Assembly: GCF_025989185.1 (NCBI RefSeq)
Contig: NZ_JAPDNT010000004.1
Span: 1-64,000 of the forward strand
Source: Limobrevibacterium gyesilva
GTDB lineage: Bacteria > Pseudomonadota > Alphaproteobacteria > Acetobacterales > Acetobacteraceae
Length of the DNA: 64,000 nt
Direction of reading: 5' to 3'
Positions within the stretch are counted from its first letter, which is position 1. Every line of letters starts with the position of its first letter. Of the stretch, positions 48,094 through 56,592 are shown piece after piece. The notes under the pieces were generated by a model. It worked only from the letters and a program-made list of their open reading frames with translations. It was not told the DNA's origin and did no database searches. Made by a program: the position numbers and the translations under genes.

Positions 48094-49014
48094 TCATGCG
48101 CGCCCGCTGCTGACCAAGCCCTGGATGTGGGCCAGGTCTTCCGGGTTGCGCACGATATAGATCGCGGAAATCGACTCGCCGTCGATCTCAAGGGCGGTGG
48201 TTTGCAGCACGCCGCCCGGTTCGTTGGTGAGGTAGCCCGGAAGGCCGTTGATGCGCACGATCTCCAGCGGAACCAGCGGCTCGTGGCCGTATTTCCGGAC
48301 CAGGTCGGCGAAGAACCGCGAGATCCGTTCCGGGCCACGGACGGGGTTGAGGGGTGATAGCGTCCTGCCCCCGCCATCGCTGACCAGGACGGCATCCTTC
48401 GTCAGCAATTTCCGCAGGGCGCCGGCGTCGCCGCTGCGCGATGCCTGCATGAAGTCCCGGATCAGCGCGATGCCGGCGTCGGCCGACCTCTGCAGGCGGG
48501 ACGGCGAGGCGCGAACCTCCTCCCGGGCGCGCGACGCCAGCCGGCGGCACTCGGCGTTGCTGCGTCCCAGAACCTTCGCGACGGTATCGAACTCCAGGTC
48601 GAAGGCATCGCGGAGCAGAAACGCCGCGCGCTCGGGCGGCGACAGCCGTTCCAGGGTCGTCATCAAGGCAACGGAGAGAGCGCCCGCAACGCCGTCGTCA
48701 TCATCTCCGGGGGCGCGCGCGTCGAGCAGCGGTTCCGGCGGCCAGGCGCCGGCATCGTCGTCCTGCTGCACGCGCGCGGATTGCAGGTGATCGAGGCAAA
48801 GCCGCGTGACCACGGTGGTGAGGAACGCAGGGGGATTGTCGATCGCCGCCCTGTCGGCCGAATGCCAGTGCAGATAGGCGTCCTGGACGATATCCTCGGC
48901 GTGCGCGAGCGAGCCCAGCAGCCGGTAGGCCAGTCGGAGAAGCGGGCGGCGCCGCTCCTCGAACGGGTCGGCGGAGTGGGTCGCGATCTCGGCGCCGCCT
49001 CCGGGTCTTGGCAT
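48094..49014 (-). CDS. ECF41-type sigma factor with C-terminal SnoaL-like domain
   Basis: This 306-residue protein has sigma regions 2 (LLRLAYRLLGSLAHAEDIVQDAYLHW in parts) and 4 (LSPPERAAFLLRDAFDLEF, VAKVLGRSNAECRRLASRAR). A NTF2/SnoaL-like C-terminal extension of about 120 residues shows ECF41 hallmarks: a WPPEP linker motif, DGGGR near residue 215 and a final NPEDL. In ECF41 the extension replaces a separate anti-sigma. The ATG overlaps the stop of the CMD gene by one base (TGATG), the typical ECF41 partner arrangement. Confidence 0.93.
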   Translation of the reverse strand: MPRPGGGAEIATHSADPFEERRRPLLRLAYRLLGSLAHAEDIVQDAYLHWHSADRAAIDNPPAFLTTVVTRLCLDHLQSARVQQDDDAGAWPPEPLLDARAPGDDDDGVAGALSVALMTTLERLSPPERAAFLLRDAFDLEFDTVAKVLGRSNAECRRLASRAREEVRASPSRLQRSADAGIALIRDFMQASRSGDAGALRKLLTKDAVLVSDGGGRTLSPLNPVRGPERISRFFADLVRKYGHEPLVPLEIVRINGLPGYLTNEPGGVLQTTALEIDGESISAIYIVRNPEDLAHIQGLVSSGRA

Positions 49015-49472
49015 CAGGCTGCTTTGTCCTTCGCTTCCCTGGGAGCGAGCCTGAACCCGATCGCGATCCGGTTCCAGGCATTTATCGTGGTGATGAGGAG
49101 TGTGAGCTTGACGATCTCTTCGTCCGAAAACGAACCCTTCAGGCCGTCATAGGCCGCATCGGGCGCCCGGCTTTCGGCGACCAGCGTGAGCGCTTCCGTC
49201 CAGGCCAGCGCGGCACGTTCGCGCGCGCTGTAGAGGGACGATTCCGGCCAGGCGCTGAGCATGTACAGCCGTTCCTCGGTTTCCCCGGCGGCACGGGCAT
49301 CGCTCGTGTGCATGTGCAGGCAGAAGGCGCAGCCGTTGATCTGCGAGGCGCGGGTCTTCACCAGCTCGATCAGGCTATGTTCCAGGCCGGACGCCTTGAT
49401 CGAGGCTTCCATCGCCAGCATCGCCTTCATTGCGGTCGGAGCAGTCTTGTAGGGATCAAGGCGCGGCGTCAT
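49014..49472 (-). CDS. Carboxymuconolactone decarboxylase family protein (AhpD-like), ECF41 partner
   Basis: This 152-residue helical protein has the AhpD-type redox site CAFCLHMHTSDAR (CxxCxxxH) near residue 49. ECF41 sigma factors typically control one neighbouring gene of the CMD / oxidoreductase / epimerase class, and this fits. It probably acts as a peroxidase or disulfide reductase. It follows the cupin gene by 15 bases and is coupled to the sigma gene. Confidence 0.92.
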   Translation of the reverse strand: MTPRLDPYKTAPTAMKAMLAMEASIKASGLEHSLIELVKTRASQINGCAFCLHMHTSDARAAGETEERLYMLSAWPESSLYSARERAALAWTEALTLVAESRAPDAAYDGLKGSFSDEEIVKLTLLITTINAWNRIAIGFRLAPREAKDKAA

Positions 49473-49487
49473 TCGGTACCTCCAGTA

Positions 49488-49973
49488 TCACTTGCCAGGG
49501 ATGGTCAGGGTCGCCCCGTCATCGGCGACAAAGATGGCCAGCAGTTCGGCGGGTTCCGTGGTGCTGGCGTTTTCGGAAAGCATGTGGACCACGCCGGGCG
49601 GCTCGAAGAAGCTCTGGCCGGCGGTGTAGACCTTGGCCGGGCCGCCCGTTATCTGCGAACGGACCGCACCTGAGAGAATGAAAGCGGTCACCGACCCGGC
49701 ATGGTGGTGCTCGGGCGAGGAGCCGCCGGGCGGAATCGTGACGCGCACCAGCGTGATCGTCTTCCCCGGAACATTCGGCAGGCGCTCCGACGTGACCGGC
49801 TGGGCGGTCGCGAGCGGCCGCGCGCTCTGTGGCGCCGTGCCCGGCGCGGTCTGGGCGGAACCCGGCTGGCCGGGAATCGGGGCGACGGCGACGGCGCCCG
49901 CCAGGGCCCAGGCCAGTCTGGCGCCGCGGCCCGGGCGACGGCGTGGTTCACGTTTGGTGTCGTTGCTCATCAT
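49488..49973 (-). CDS. Exported cupin-domain protein
   Basis: This 161-residue protein has a basic N-terminus with an RR pair and a hydrophobic stretch (LAWALAGAVAVAPIPG), then a cupin barrel with metal-type motif 1 (PGGSSPEHHHAGSVTAFILSG) and motif 2 (FFEPPGVVHMLSEN). The start is at a tandem ATG (49973). The frame is open further up without family support. It is 15 bases upstream of the CMD gene, so it is likely the first gene of the ECF41 operon. The substrate is unknown. Confidence 0.85.
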   Translation of the reverse strand: MMSNDTKREPRRRPGRGARLAWALAGAVAVAPIPGQPGSAQTAPGTAPQSARPLATAQPVTSERLPNVPGKTITLVRVTIPPGGSSPEHHHAGSVTAFILSGAVRSQITGGPAKVYTAGQSFFEPPGVVHMLSENASTTEPAELLAIFVADDGATLTIPGK

Positions 49974-50017
49974 GCGTCCCCATCTCGACGCAGGCGATCC
50001 AGCCCGCATGCAATCAA

Positions 50018-50044
50018 GACGATTCAGCGCGGCGATGTGTAGCA
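50018..50044 (-). promoter_or_regulatory. Candidate ECF41-dependent promoter of the cupin-CMD-sigma operon
   Basis: On the minus strand, TGCTACA (50038-50044), 16 bases, then CGTC (50018-50021). This is close to the motif I recall for ECF41 promoters (TGTCACA in the -35, CGTC in the -10). Five of seven -35 bases and the full -10 match. It is 45 bases from the cupin ATG. Confidence 0.4.
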
Positions 50045-50201
50045 TCGGGCGACGCTGTCGCGAAACGAAAGCTAGGATCAGGGGTGGCGGCACGCAAGCA
50101 TGCGCCCGTCGCGTCCTGCGGGCAGAGTCCCGCGGCTCGCCTTGTCCGCCCCGACCCTCTGCCGGGGTGCCGCAGGTGCGGCCGGGCGCAGCGCGCGCGG
50201 C

Positions 50202-50498
50202 CTAGCCCTTTGTTTTCAATGGCCTGCGGACCCGTGCCGCAGTCGTGAGGCTGGTCAGGACGCCGTATATGGGGCCGACGATCTGCACGCCCAACGGCAG
50301 GCCCGATTTCGTCAGGCGCAGGGCGCGGCGGTGGCCGGCAGGTGGAAGGCAAAGGTGATGCCGGGCCAGAACAGCAGGTCGTTCCAGGGGACCTCGTGCC
50401 CGTTCGCGGCGACGCGCAGCGCGTGGGTGGCGGCGTCGTGCCGGTGCGCCATGGCGGGCCGCCAGTTTCCGGGCCGGCAGGAAAGCCGGTTCGGTCAT
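50202..50498 (-). pseudogene. Amidase remnant (internal deletion and frameshifts)
   Basis: Reading the minus strand from ATG 50498, the product starts like amidase-signature enzymes (MTEPAFLPARKLAA). It then jumps, in another frame, to an amidase C-terminal part (HALRVAANGHEVPWNDLLFW then PGITFAFHLPATAAP). In a third frame it continues with LTKSGLPLGVQIVGPIYG to the stop at 50202. The whole catalytic core with the Ser-cisSer-Lys triad is missing. A full amidase has about 470 residues, so about 400 residues are lost. It lies directly downstream of the SDR gene and is likely a decayed member of that transcript. Confidence 0.85.
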
Positions 50499-50511
50499 GG
50501 CGGCCGCCCTT

Positions 50512-51294
50512 TCAGCCCATGGTGGAATTGAACAGCCCGCCATCCAGCACGAGGTTCTGCCCGACGATGAACCCGGACTGGGCCGCGCACAGGAACACGC
50601 AGGCGGCCCCGAACTCGGCCGGGTCGCCCACCCGCCGGGCCGGCGAGGAAACGGCGCGCAAGGCGATCTCCTCCTCGATGGTCCGGCCGCTCTGCGCCGC
50701 CAGGCCGGCGGTGGTGGTCTTCAGCCGGTCGGTGAGGAACGGGCCGGGCAGCAGGCCGTTGATGGTGACGTTGTGGCGCGCCACCTGGCGGGCGAGGCCG
50801 GCGACGAAACCGGTGAGGCCGGCGCGGGCGCCGTTGCTCATGCCCAGGGTCGGGATCGGTGATTTCACCGAGGCCGAGGTGATGTTGACGATGCGGCCGA
50901 ACTTGCGCGCGATCATGCCGTCCACCACCGCCTTGATGAGGAAGATCGGCGTCAGCATGTTGGCGTCGATGGCGCGCAGCCAGGTGTCGCGGTCCCAGTC
51001 GCGGAAGTCGCCGGGCGGGGGGCCGCCGGCGTTGTTCACCAGGATGTCGGGGTCCGGGCAGGCGGCGAGGGCCGCGGCACGCCCCGCTTCGGTGGTGATG
51101 TCGCCGGCGACGGTGGTGACCTTGCTGCCGGTCAGGCTGCGGATCTCGGCGGCGGTTGCTTCCAGCGTCTCGGCGGTGCGGGCCGTGATCGTGACCTCAA
51201 CGCCCTCCTGCGCGAGGCCGAGCGCGCAGGCGCGGCCCAGCCCCTTGCTCGCCGCGCAGACCAGCGCGCGCTTGCCCTTCAGACCAGTGTCCAT
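50512..51294 (-). CDS. Short-chain dehydrogenase/reductase
   Basis: This 260-residue SDR has CAASKGLGRACALGLA at the cofactor site, NNAGGPPPGDF and a late GQNLVLDGG. At the active site, the SDR YxxxK is not found in the usual form. The segment reads ITSASVKSPIPTLGMSNGARAGLTGF, where Ser is present but Tyr is replaced by Met and Lys by Arg. This matches a known divergent SDR subgroup and suggests altered chemistry. Substrate is unknown. It is followed by the amidase remnant. Confidence 0.85.
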   Translation of the reverse strand: MDTGLKGKRALVCAASKGLGRACALGLAQEGVEVTITARTAETLEATAAEIRSLTGSKVTTVAGDITTEAGRAAALAACPDPDILVNNAGGPPPGDFRDWDRDTWLRAIDANMLTPIFLIKAVVDGMIARKFGRIVNITSASVKSPIPTLGMSNGARAGLTGFVAGLARQVARHNVTINGLLPGPFLTDRLKTTTAGLAAQSGRTIEEEIALRAVSSPARRVGDPAEFGAACVFLCAAQSGFIVGQNLVLDGGLFNSTMG

Positions 51295-51322
51295 GTCGGT
51301 GTTTCCTCTCGTTGCGTCCGGC

Positions 51323-51763
51323 TCAGCCGGAGGCGTGAATCTTTTCCATTTCCGCCCGGACATGGTCCGGAATCGGCACCGGCCGCATGGTGGCGCGGTC
51401 CACATAGACGTGCACGAAATGGCCCTCGGCCGAGGCCTGCTCGTCGTCGGCGCGGAAGATCGCGACGGCGTAGCGCACCGAGCTGCGGCCCAGCTTCGCC
51501 ACGGCGAGACCCACCGTCACCTCGTCGGGATAGGCGATCTGCGACAGGTAGCGGCAGCCGGTCTCGGCCACGATCCCCACGGTCGGGCTGGTGCCGATCT
51601 CCAGCAGGCGGTGATCCAGCAGGAAGCGGTTCACTGCCGTGTCGATCCAGGAATAATAGACCACGTTGTTGACGTGGCCGTAGGCGTCGTTGTCCATCCA
51701 GCGCGTGGTGATCGGTAGGAAATACCGGAACTCGGCGCGGGAAGGCGGTGCGGGGCGGCTCAT
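51323..51763 (-). CDS. Acyl-CoA thioesterase, 4-hydroxybenzoyl-CoA thioesterase (hot-dog) family
   Basis: This 146-residue hot-dog fold protein has TTRWMDNDAYGHVNNVVYYSWIDTAVNRF in parts, with the catalytic-type Asp in DNDAYGHVNN, then GRSSVRYAVAIF and EGHFVHVYVDRATMRPVP. Members hydrolyse acyl- or aroyl-CoA esters. The ATG at 51763 gives the typical length, and the frame upstream is not family-like. It sits 28 bases upstream of the SDR and is probably cotranscribed. It is divergent from copC. Confidence 0.9.
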   Translation of the reverse strand: MSRPAPPSRAEFRYFLPITTRWMDNDAYGHVNNVVYYSWIDTAVNRFLLDHRLLEIGTSPTVGIVAETGCRYLSQIAYPDEVTVGLAVAKLGRSSVRYAVAIFRADDEQASAEGHFVHVYVDRATMRPVPIPDHVRAEMEKIHASG

Positions 51764-51895
51764 GGCGGTCCGGGGTTGCATGGCGTTGGGCGGACTACAC
51801 AAGGTTTGCGCCGCATCGTCCACCCGGCGCCGCGTTGGACAGGGTGGGCGAGGGCGGGGTAAACCGCCGCAGCCCAGACAACAGGGACAGCATTT

Positions 51896-52294
51896 ATGAC
51901 GTTTTCCTGGATTCGCGCGCTGGTCCTTCCGGCTGCCGTCGCTGTGCCGGTCGCCTTGGGCCTTCCCGCGGCGGCGCGGGCCCATGCCATCCTGGTGGAG
52001 AGCCAGCCCGCCATCGGCGGGGCCGTCCAGGCGGGGCCGGTGGCCGTGAGCCTGCGCTACAACAGCCGGATCGACCGCGCGCGCTCGCGCCTGACGCTGA
52101 ACCGGCCGGACAAGACCCAGGCGGTGCTGCCGATCGGCACCGACGGGCCGGACGACGTGCTGACGACGCGCGCCGAGCTCTCACCCGGGGCCTATGTGCT
52201 GCGCTGGCAGGTGCTGGCGGTGGACGGCCATATCACGCGCGGCGACGTGCCATTCACGGTCGCGCCGCCTGGCGCGGCCACGGTCGCGCCCTGA
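51896..52294 (+). CDS. copC: Copper resistance protein CopC
   Basis: This 132-residue periplasmic protein has a signal peptide ending ARA/HAILVESQPA. The mature protein therefore begins with His1, the N-terminal copper ligand typical of CopC. The beta-barrel has VSLRYNSRIDRARSRL and a late VLAVDGHITRGDVPF with a His ligand. It hands copper to CopD, which starts one base after the copC stop (TGACATG). Confidence 0.93.
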   Translation: MTFSWIRALVLPAAVAVPVALGLPAAARAHAILVESQPAIGGAVQAGPVAVSLRYNSRIDRARSRLTLNRPDKTQAVLPIGTDGPDDVLTTRAELSPGAYVLRWQVLAVDGHITRGDVPFTVAPPGAATVAP

Positions 52295-52295
52295 C

Positions 52296-53948
52296 ATGGC
52301 GCTGCTCGTCGATCTGTTCGGCTACCTGTCGATCATCATTCACGGGCTGACCATCGTTGCCCAGTCGATGACGTTGGGCGGCGTGATCTTCCTGGTGTTC
52401 CTGGCGCGGCCGCGGGCCTGGCTGGTCGGCGATGCGGGGGCCGCCATCGAGCGCGACACCGCCCGCATCGCCGCATGGAGCGCCGTGGCATTCGTGCTGT
52501 GCGAGGCCGCCACGATCGCGCTGGAAGGCGCGGTGCTGATCGGCACCATCGATCTGTCGCCGCTCGATGTGCTGCAGGCGCAGTTCGCCCTGGCCGGCCT
52601 GGTGAAGATCGGCGCGGCCGCGGTGCTGGCCGTGCTGCTGTTCACGTTCGGCCCGCGTGCGCCGTGGCCGCCATTGCTGGCCGCCGCCGCCGTCGCGCTG
52701 GCGGCCGCCACCATGACCACCCATGCCGCGGCACGGCTGGACGACCGCCTGCCGCTGCTGGCCGTGGCCGCGCTGCACCAGCTCGGCGCCGCCATCTGGA
52801 TCGGCGGCATCCCCGCCTTCGTCTCGGCCCTGGCGCGCGTGCACGACGCACCGGGCTGGCGGGTCATCGGCGCCCGGTTCTCGCGCATGTCCATGATCGG
52901 GGTCGCCTGCATCCTGGTCTCGGGCGTGGTGATGAGCGTGCTGTATATCGGCAGCTGGGACGGCATCTACGGCACCGCCTATGGCGTGATGGTCGGCGCC
53001 AAGGTGGCCATGTTCCTGGCCCTGCTGGGCCTGGGCTTCGGGAATTTCCGCAGCGTCGAGCGGTTGCGCACCGATCGGGGCATGTCGGTCACGCGCATGA
53101 AGCGGTTCGCCGAGGTGGAGATCGGTGTCGGCTTCAGCCTGTTCTTCGCCGCCGCGTCGCTGACGTCGGTGCCGCCGGCGATCGACCTGACGCAGGACCG
53201 CGTGACTTTCCATGAAATCGTCGAGCGCAACCGGCCGGTCTGGCCACGTTTCGCCTCGCCCGACCGCGATGTGCTGGCGCTGCCGGCGTTGCAGGCGCAG
53301 CTGGATGCCGAAGCGGCGCAGCAGGCGAAGAAGCCGCCGCCGGCCTTCGTGCCCGGCTCCGGCGAGCTGCCCGCACGCAACGCCGCCGACATCGCCTGGT
53401 CGGAATACAACCACCACTGGGCTGGCATCTTCGTCATGCTCATCGGCCTGCTGGCGCTGCTGAACCAGGCCGGGCTGCGCATCGCGCGACACTGGCCGCT
53501 GGTGTTCCTGGGGCTGGCCGCGTTCCTGTTCGTGCGTTCCGACCCGGAAGTGTGGCCGCTCGGCGAGATCGGGTTCTTCGACAGCCTGCGCGACGTGGAG
53601 GTGGTGCAGCACCGGTTCTTCGTGCTGCTGATCGTGATCTTCGGCTTGTTCGAGTGGCGGGTGCGCGCCGGCGGCTGGAAAAATCGTGGCGCGGCCCTGG
53701 TGTTCCCCCTGGTCACCGCGATCGGCGGCGCGGCGCTGCTGACGCACAGCCATGCCATCGCCAACATCAAGGACCAGTTGCTGATCGAGCTGACCCACAC
53801 GCCGCTGGCCCTGGCCGGCATCGCCGCCGGCTGGGCGCGGTGGCTGGAGCTTCGGCTCGACCCGCCGGGTAACAGAATCGCAGGCTGGATATGGCCGGTC
53901 TGTTTCCTGCTGGTGGCGCTGATGCTACTGGGTTATCGGGAAGCGTGA
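52296..53948 (+). CDS. copD: Long CopD-family copper transport membrane protein
   Basis: This 550-residue protein is nearly twice the length of plain CopD (about 300). The N-terminal half (residues 1-300) is CopD: FGYLSIIIHGLTIVAQSMTLGG, HAAARLDDRLPLLAVAALHQLGAAIWIGG in parts. A soluble loop of about 70 residues follows. A second membrane domain (about 375-550, five or more helices) has SEYNHHWAGIFVML, VVQHRFFVLLIVIF and LLTHSHAIANIKDQ, with His residues suited to copper. It likely imports or relays copper from CopC. Its stop overlaps the receiver-domain gene (TGATG). Confidence 0.88.
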   Translation: MALLVDLFGYLSIIIHGLTIVAQSMTLGGVIFLVFLARPRAWLVGDAGAAIERDTARIAAWSAVAFVLCEAATIALEGAVLIGTIDLSPLDVLQAQFALAGLVKIGAAAVLAVLLFTFGPRAPWPPLLAAAAVALAAATMTTHAAARLDDRLPLLAVAALHQLGAAIWIGGIPAFVSALARVHDAPGWRVIGARFSRMSMIGVACILVSGVVMSVLYIGSWDGIYGTAYGVMVGAKVAMFLALLGLGFGNFRSVERLRTDRGMSVTRMKRFAEVEIGVGFSLFFAAASLTSVPPAIDLTQDRVTFHEIVERNRPVWPRFASPDRDVLALPALQAQLDAEAAQQAKKPPPAFVPGSGELPARNAADIAWSEYNHHWAGIFVMLIGLLALLNQAGLRIARHWPLVFLGLAAFLFVRSDPEVWPLGEIGFFDSLRDVEVVQHRFFVLLIVIFGLFEWRVRAGGWKNRGAALVFPLVTAIGGAALLTHSHAIANIKDQLLIELTHTPLALAGIAAGWARWLELRLDPPGNRIAGWIWPVCFLLVALMLLGYREA

Positions 53949-54331
53949 TGAATGCACGCCCGCGAATCCTGCTGGTCGACGACGATCCTGCGGTGCTCGA
54001 GCTGGCCGCGGAAGTGCTGGATGGCGCGGGCTTCGACGTGACGACCGCCAGCAATGGCATGGCGGCGCTGGAGAAGTTGCAGTCGGGCGAACGGTTCGCG
54101 GCGCTTGTCACCGATCACGCCATGCCCGGCCTGCCCGGCGACGACCTGGTGAGCCAGGCGAACAAGATCGCTCCGGGCATGCCCTGCCTGCTGGTCACCG
54201 GCTATGGCGACGCCGGGGAAACCGCCGCCGGCGTCCACGTGCTGCGCAAGCCCTACCGCGCCGCGGAGCTGTCGGGAACGGTGCAGGCGCTGATCGAGGC
54301 ACGGCCGGGGGAATCCCCCGGCGGCTTCTGA
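53948..54331 (+). CDS. Single-domain response regulator (receiver only)
   Basis: This 127-residue CheY-like receiver has the acidic pocket LLVDDDPAVLEL, the phospho-acceptor Asp in LVTDHAMPGLPGDDL, Thr in CLLVTGYGDA and Lys in VLRKPYRAAEL. It has no output domain. It is coupled to copD by TGATG overlap, so it may be part of copper signalling. No histidine kinase is near. It resembles stand-alone receivers that are partners of hybrid kinases. Confidence 0.9.
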   Translation: MNARPRILLVDDDPAVLELAAEVLDGAGFDVTTASNGMAALEKLQSGERFAALVTDHAMPGLPGDDLVSQANKIAPGMPCLLVTGYGDAGETAAGVHVLRKPYRAAELSGTVQALIEARPGESPGGF

Positions 54332-54343
54332 GCCGGCCTTCGC

Positions 54344-55981
54344 TCAGCTCCGCAGGCTTGCCTGCAGCCTGCGGCGCAGTTCGTATTTCTGGATCTTGCC
54401 GGTGGATGTCTTCGGCAGTTGCACGAAGGTGACGTGGCGCGGGCATTTGAAATGCGCGAGGTGGGCGCGGCAGAAGGCGATCACGTCGGCGGCGGCCAGC
54501 GTGCCTTCCGATCCCGGCTTCGCGGTGACGAAGGCGTGCGGCACCTCGCCCCATTTCTCGTCCGGTTGCGCCACCACGGCGGCTTCCATGATGTCGGGAT
54601 GCTTGTAGAGCACCTCTTCCACTTCCAGGGACGAGATGTTCTCGCCGCCGGAGATGATGATGTCCTTGGAGCGGTCTTTCACCTCGATATACCCGTCCGG
54701 GTGCGTCACGCCGAGGTCGCCGCTGTGGAACCAGCCGCCGACGAAGGCGGCCTGCGTGGCCGTGGGGTTTTTCAGGTAGCCCTTCATCACCGTGTTGCCG
54801 CGGAGCATCAGCTCGCCGATGGTGGCGGCGTCGTGGGGGACGGATTGCAGCTGACCGTCGAGCACCTGCGCGTCCTCCGCCGTCGGGTGCGGCACGCCCT
54901 GGCGTGAGAGGAAACGGGCGCGGTCTTCCAGCTGCATCTGCTCCAGCCCGGGCTGCCACATGCAGAAGGTGAACGGGCCGTAGACTTCGGTCAGGCCGTA
55001 GACGTGGTTCACGGTGAAGCCGAGATTCTCCATCGCCGCGATCACCGGGGTTGGCGGTGCCGCGCCGCCGGTGGCGATGGTGACCTTGTGGCCGAAGCGG
55101 CGGCGCACAGTCTCGGGCGCATGGATCAGCATGGTCAGCACCACCGGGGCGGCGCACATATGCGTCACCTGGTGCTCGGCGATCAGCGGGTAGATCAGGG
55201 CGGGGTCGATGCGGCGCAGGCAGACATGCGTGCCGCCGACCATGGTGACGGCCCAGGTATAGGTCCAGCCGTTGCAGTGGAACATCGGCAGCGTCCACAG
55301 ATAGACGCTGCGCGGCGACAGCTCGAGGGCGAGCGCGTTGCCGCAGGCGTTGAGGTAGGCGCCGCGGTGGTGGGACACCACGCCCTTCGGGTCGCCGGTG
55401 GTGCCGGACGTGTAGCCGAGGGAGATCGCGTCCCACTCGTCGTCGGGCATGCGCACGGGATGGCCGGGATCGCCGGAGGCCAGGAACGCCTCGTATTCGA
55501 CGGCGCCGATCAGCTCGCCGCCGGTGGCGAGCACATCGTCGATGTCCACCACCAGCGGCTTGTTCTCCATCCCGGCCAGCGCCTGGGCAGCAACAGCCGA
55601 CAGTTCGCGGTCCACCATGAAGACCTTCGCCTCGGAGTGCTGGAGGATGAAGGCGATGACCGGCGCATCGAGGCGCGTGTTGATGGCGCACAGCACGCCG
55701 CCGCTCATCGGCACGCCGTAATGCGCCTCCAGCAGCGCCGGGATGTTGGGCGCCAGCACCGCCACCGTGTCGCCGCGCCCGACGCCGTGGCGCACCAGGG
55801 CCGAGGCCATGCGGCGGCAGCGTTCGAGCATCTGGGCGTAGGTGATGCGCCGCTCGCCGTGAATGGCCGCCACGCGCTGCGGATAGACGCGGGCCGCGCG
55901 CACGAGGAACGAGATCGGCGACAGCGGCACGTAGTTCGCGGGAGTCTTGTCGAGGTCCCGGTCGTAGATGCTGGACGGCAT
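54344..55981 (-). CDS. Acyl-CoA synthetase (AMP-forming)
   Basis: This 545-residue adenylate-forming enzyme has the P-loop LGYTSGTTGDPKGVVSHHRG near residue 185, motif GLTEVYGPF near 330, GWFHSGDLGVTHPDGY near 410, DRSKDIIISGGENIS near 427 and the catalytic Lys in KTSTGKIQKYELR near 530. It is of the DmdB / medium-chain acyl-CoA synthetase kind, activating a carboxylic acid to its CoA ester. The substrate is unknown. It converges on the receiver gene and diverges from a VOC gene. Confidence 0.93.
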   Translation of the reverse strand: MPSSIYDRDLDKTPANYVPLSPISFLVRAARVYPQRVAAIHGERRITYAQMLERCRRMASALVRHGVGRGDTVAVLAPNIPALLEAHYGVPMSGGVLCAINTRLDAPVIAFILQHSEAKVFMVDRELSAVAAQALAGMENKPLVVDIDDVLATGGELIGAVEYEAFLASGDPGHPVRMPDDEWDAISLGYTSGTTGDPKGVVSHHRGAYLNACGNALALELSPRSVYLWTLPMFHCNGWTYTWAVTMVGGTHVCLRRIDPALIYPLIAEHQVTHMCAAPVVLTMLIHAPETVRRRFGHKVTIATGGAAPPTPVIAAMENLGFTVNHVYGLTEVYGPFTFCMWQPGLEQMQLEDRARFLSRQGVPHPTAEDAQVLDGQLQSVPHDAATIGELMLRGNTVMKGYLKNPTATQAAFVGGWFHSGDLGVTHPDGYIEVKDRSKDIIISGGENISSLEVEEVLYKHPDIMEAAVVAQPDEKWGEVPHAFVTAKPGSEGTLAAADVIAFCRAHLAHFKCPRHVTFVQLPKTSTGKIQKYELRRRLQASLRS

Positions 55982-56082
55982 GGACGCATACTCCGTTCTT
56001 GGTGCGGCAGGCGCGAGCTTGCGCGGCGCCGGCCCCTCCTGCCTAGAATGGCGGCCATTTCCGCGGAACGACAGGGGGAACC

Positions 56083-56556
56083 ATGCCGATCGCGCCCATT
56101 CGCGGTCTGTTCGAGACCCACCTGACGGTGGCGGACCTGGACCGCTCCATCGCCTTCTACCGCGACGTGCTCGGGCTGGAGCTTGCGCATGTCATTCCCG
56201 CCCGGCACGCGGCGTTCCTGTGGATCGGCGGGCCGGGCCAGGCGATGCTTGGCCTGTGGTGCATCCACTCCTCGCCGATGCGCCAGCGCCTGCATACCGC
56301 GTTCCGGGTCGATCTGAAGGACATGGTCGCCGCCGTAGAGCGGCTGCGGGCGGCCGGGATCGAGCCGCGCGAGATCGGCGGCGCGCGCATCGAGGAGCCG
56401 GTGGTACTGGCCTGGATGCCAGCGGCGAGCGTGTATTTCGACGACCCGGACGGGCACTCGCTGGAATTCATCTGCATGCTGCCGGACGACCCGCGCCCGG
56501 ACCTAGGCACGGTGCCGCTGTCCATGTGGCGCGCGGCGCAGGCGGCGGTAGGGTGA
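56083..56556 (+). CDS. VOC (glyoxalase/bleomycin-resistance) family protein
   Basis: This 157-residue one-module vicinal-oxygen-chelate protein has ETHLTVADLDRSIAFYRDVLGLELAH in parts (first His ligand) and SVYFDDPDGHSLEFICML (third/fourth ligand zone, including Glu). Members include dioxygenases, isomerases and resistance proteins, and the sequence does not say which. It has a GGGGGAA ribosome site and is divergent from the acyl-CoA synthetase. Confidence 0.88.
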   Translation: MPIAPIRGLFETHLTVADLDRSIAFYRDVLGLELAHVIPARHAAFLWIGGPGQAMLGLWCIHSSPMRQRLHTAFRVDLKDMVAAVERLRAAGIEPREIGGARIEEPVVLAWMPAASVYFDDPDGHSLEFICMLPDDPRPDLGTVPLSMWRAAQAAVG

Positions 56557-56592
56557 AGGGGCAATCTGAAGGGCCGCGGCCGGCCCGGCGCC

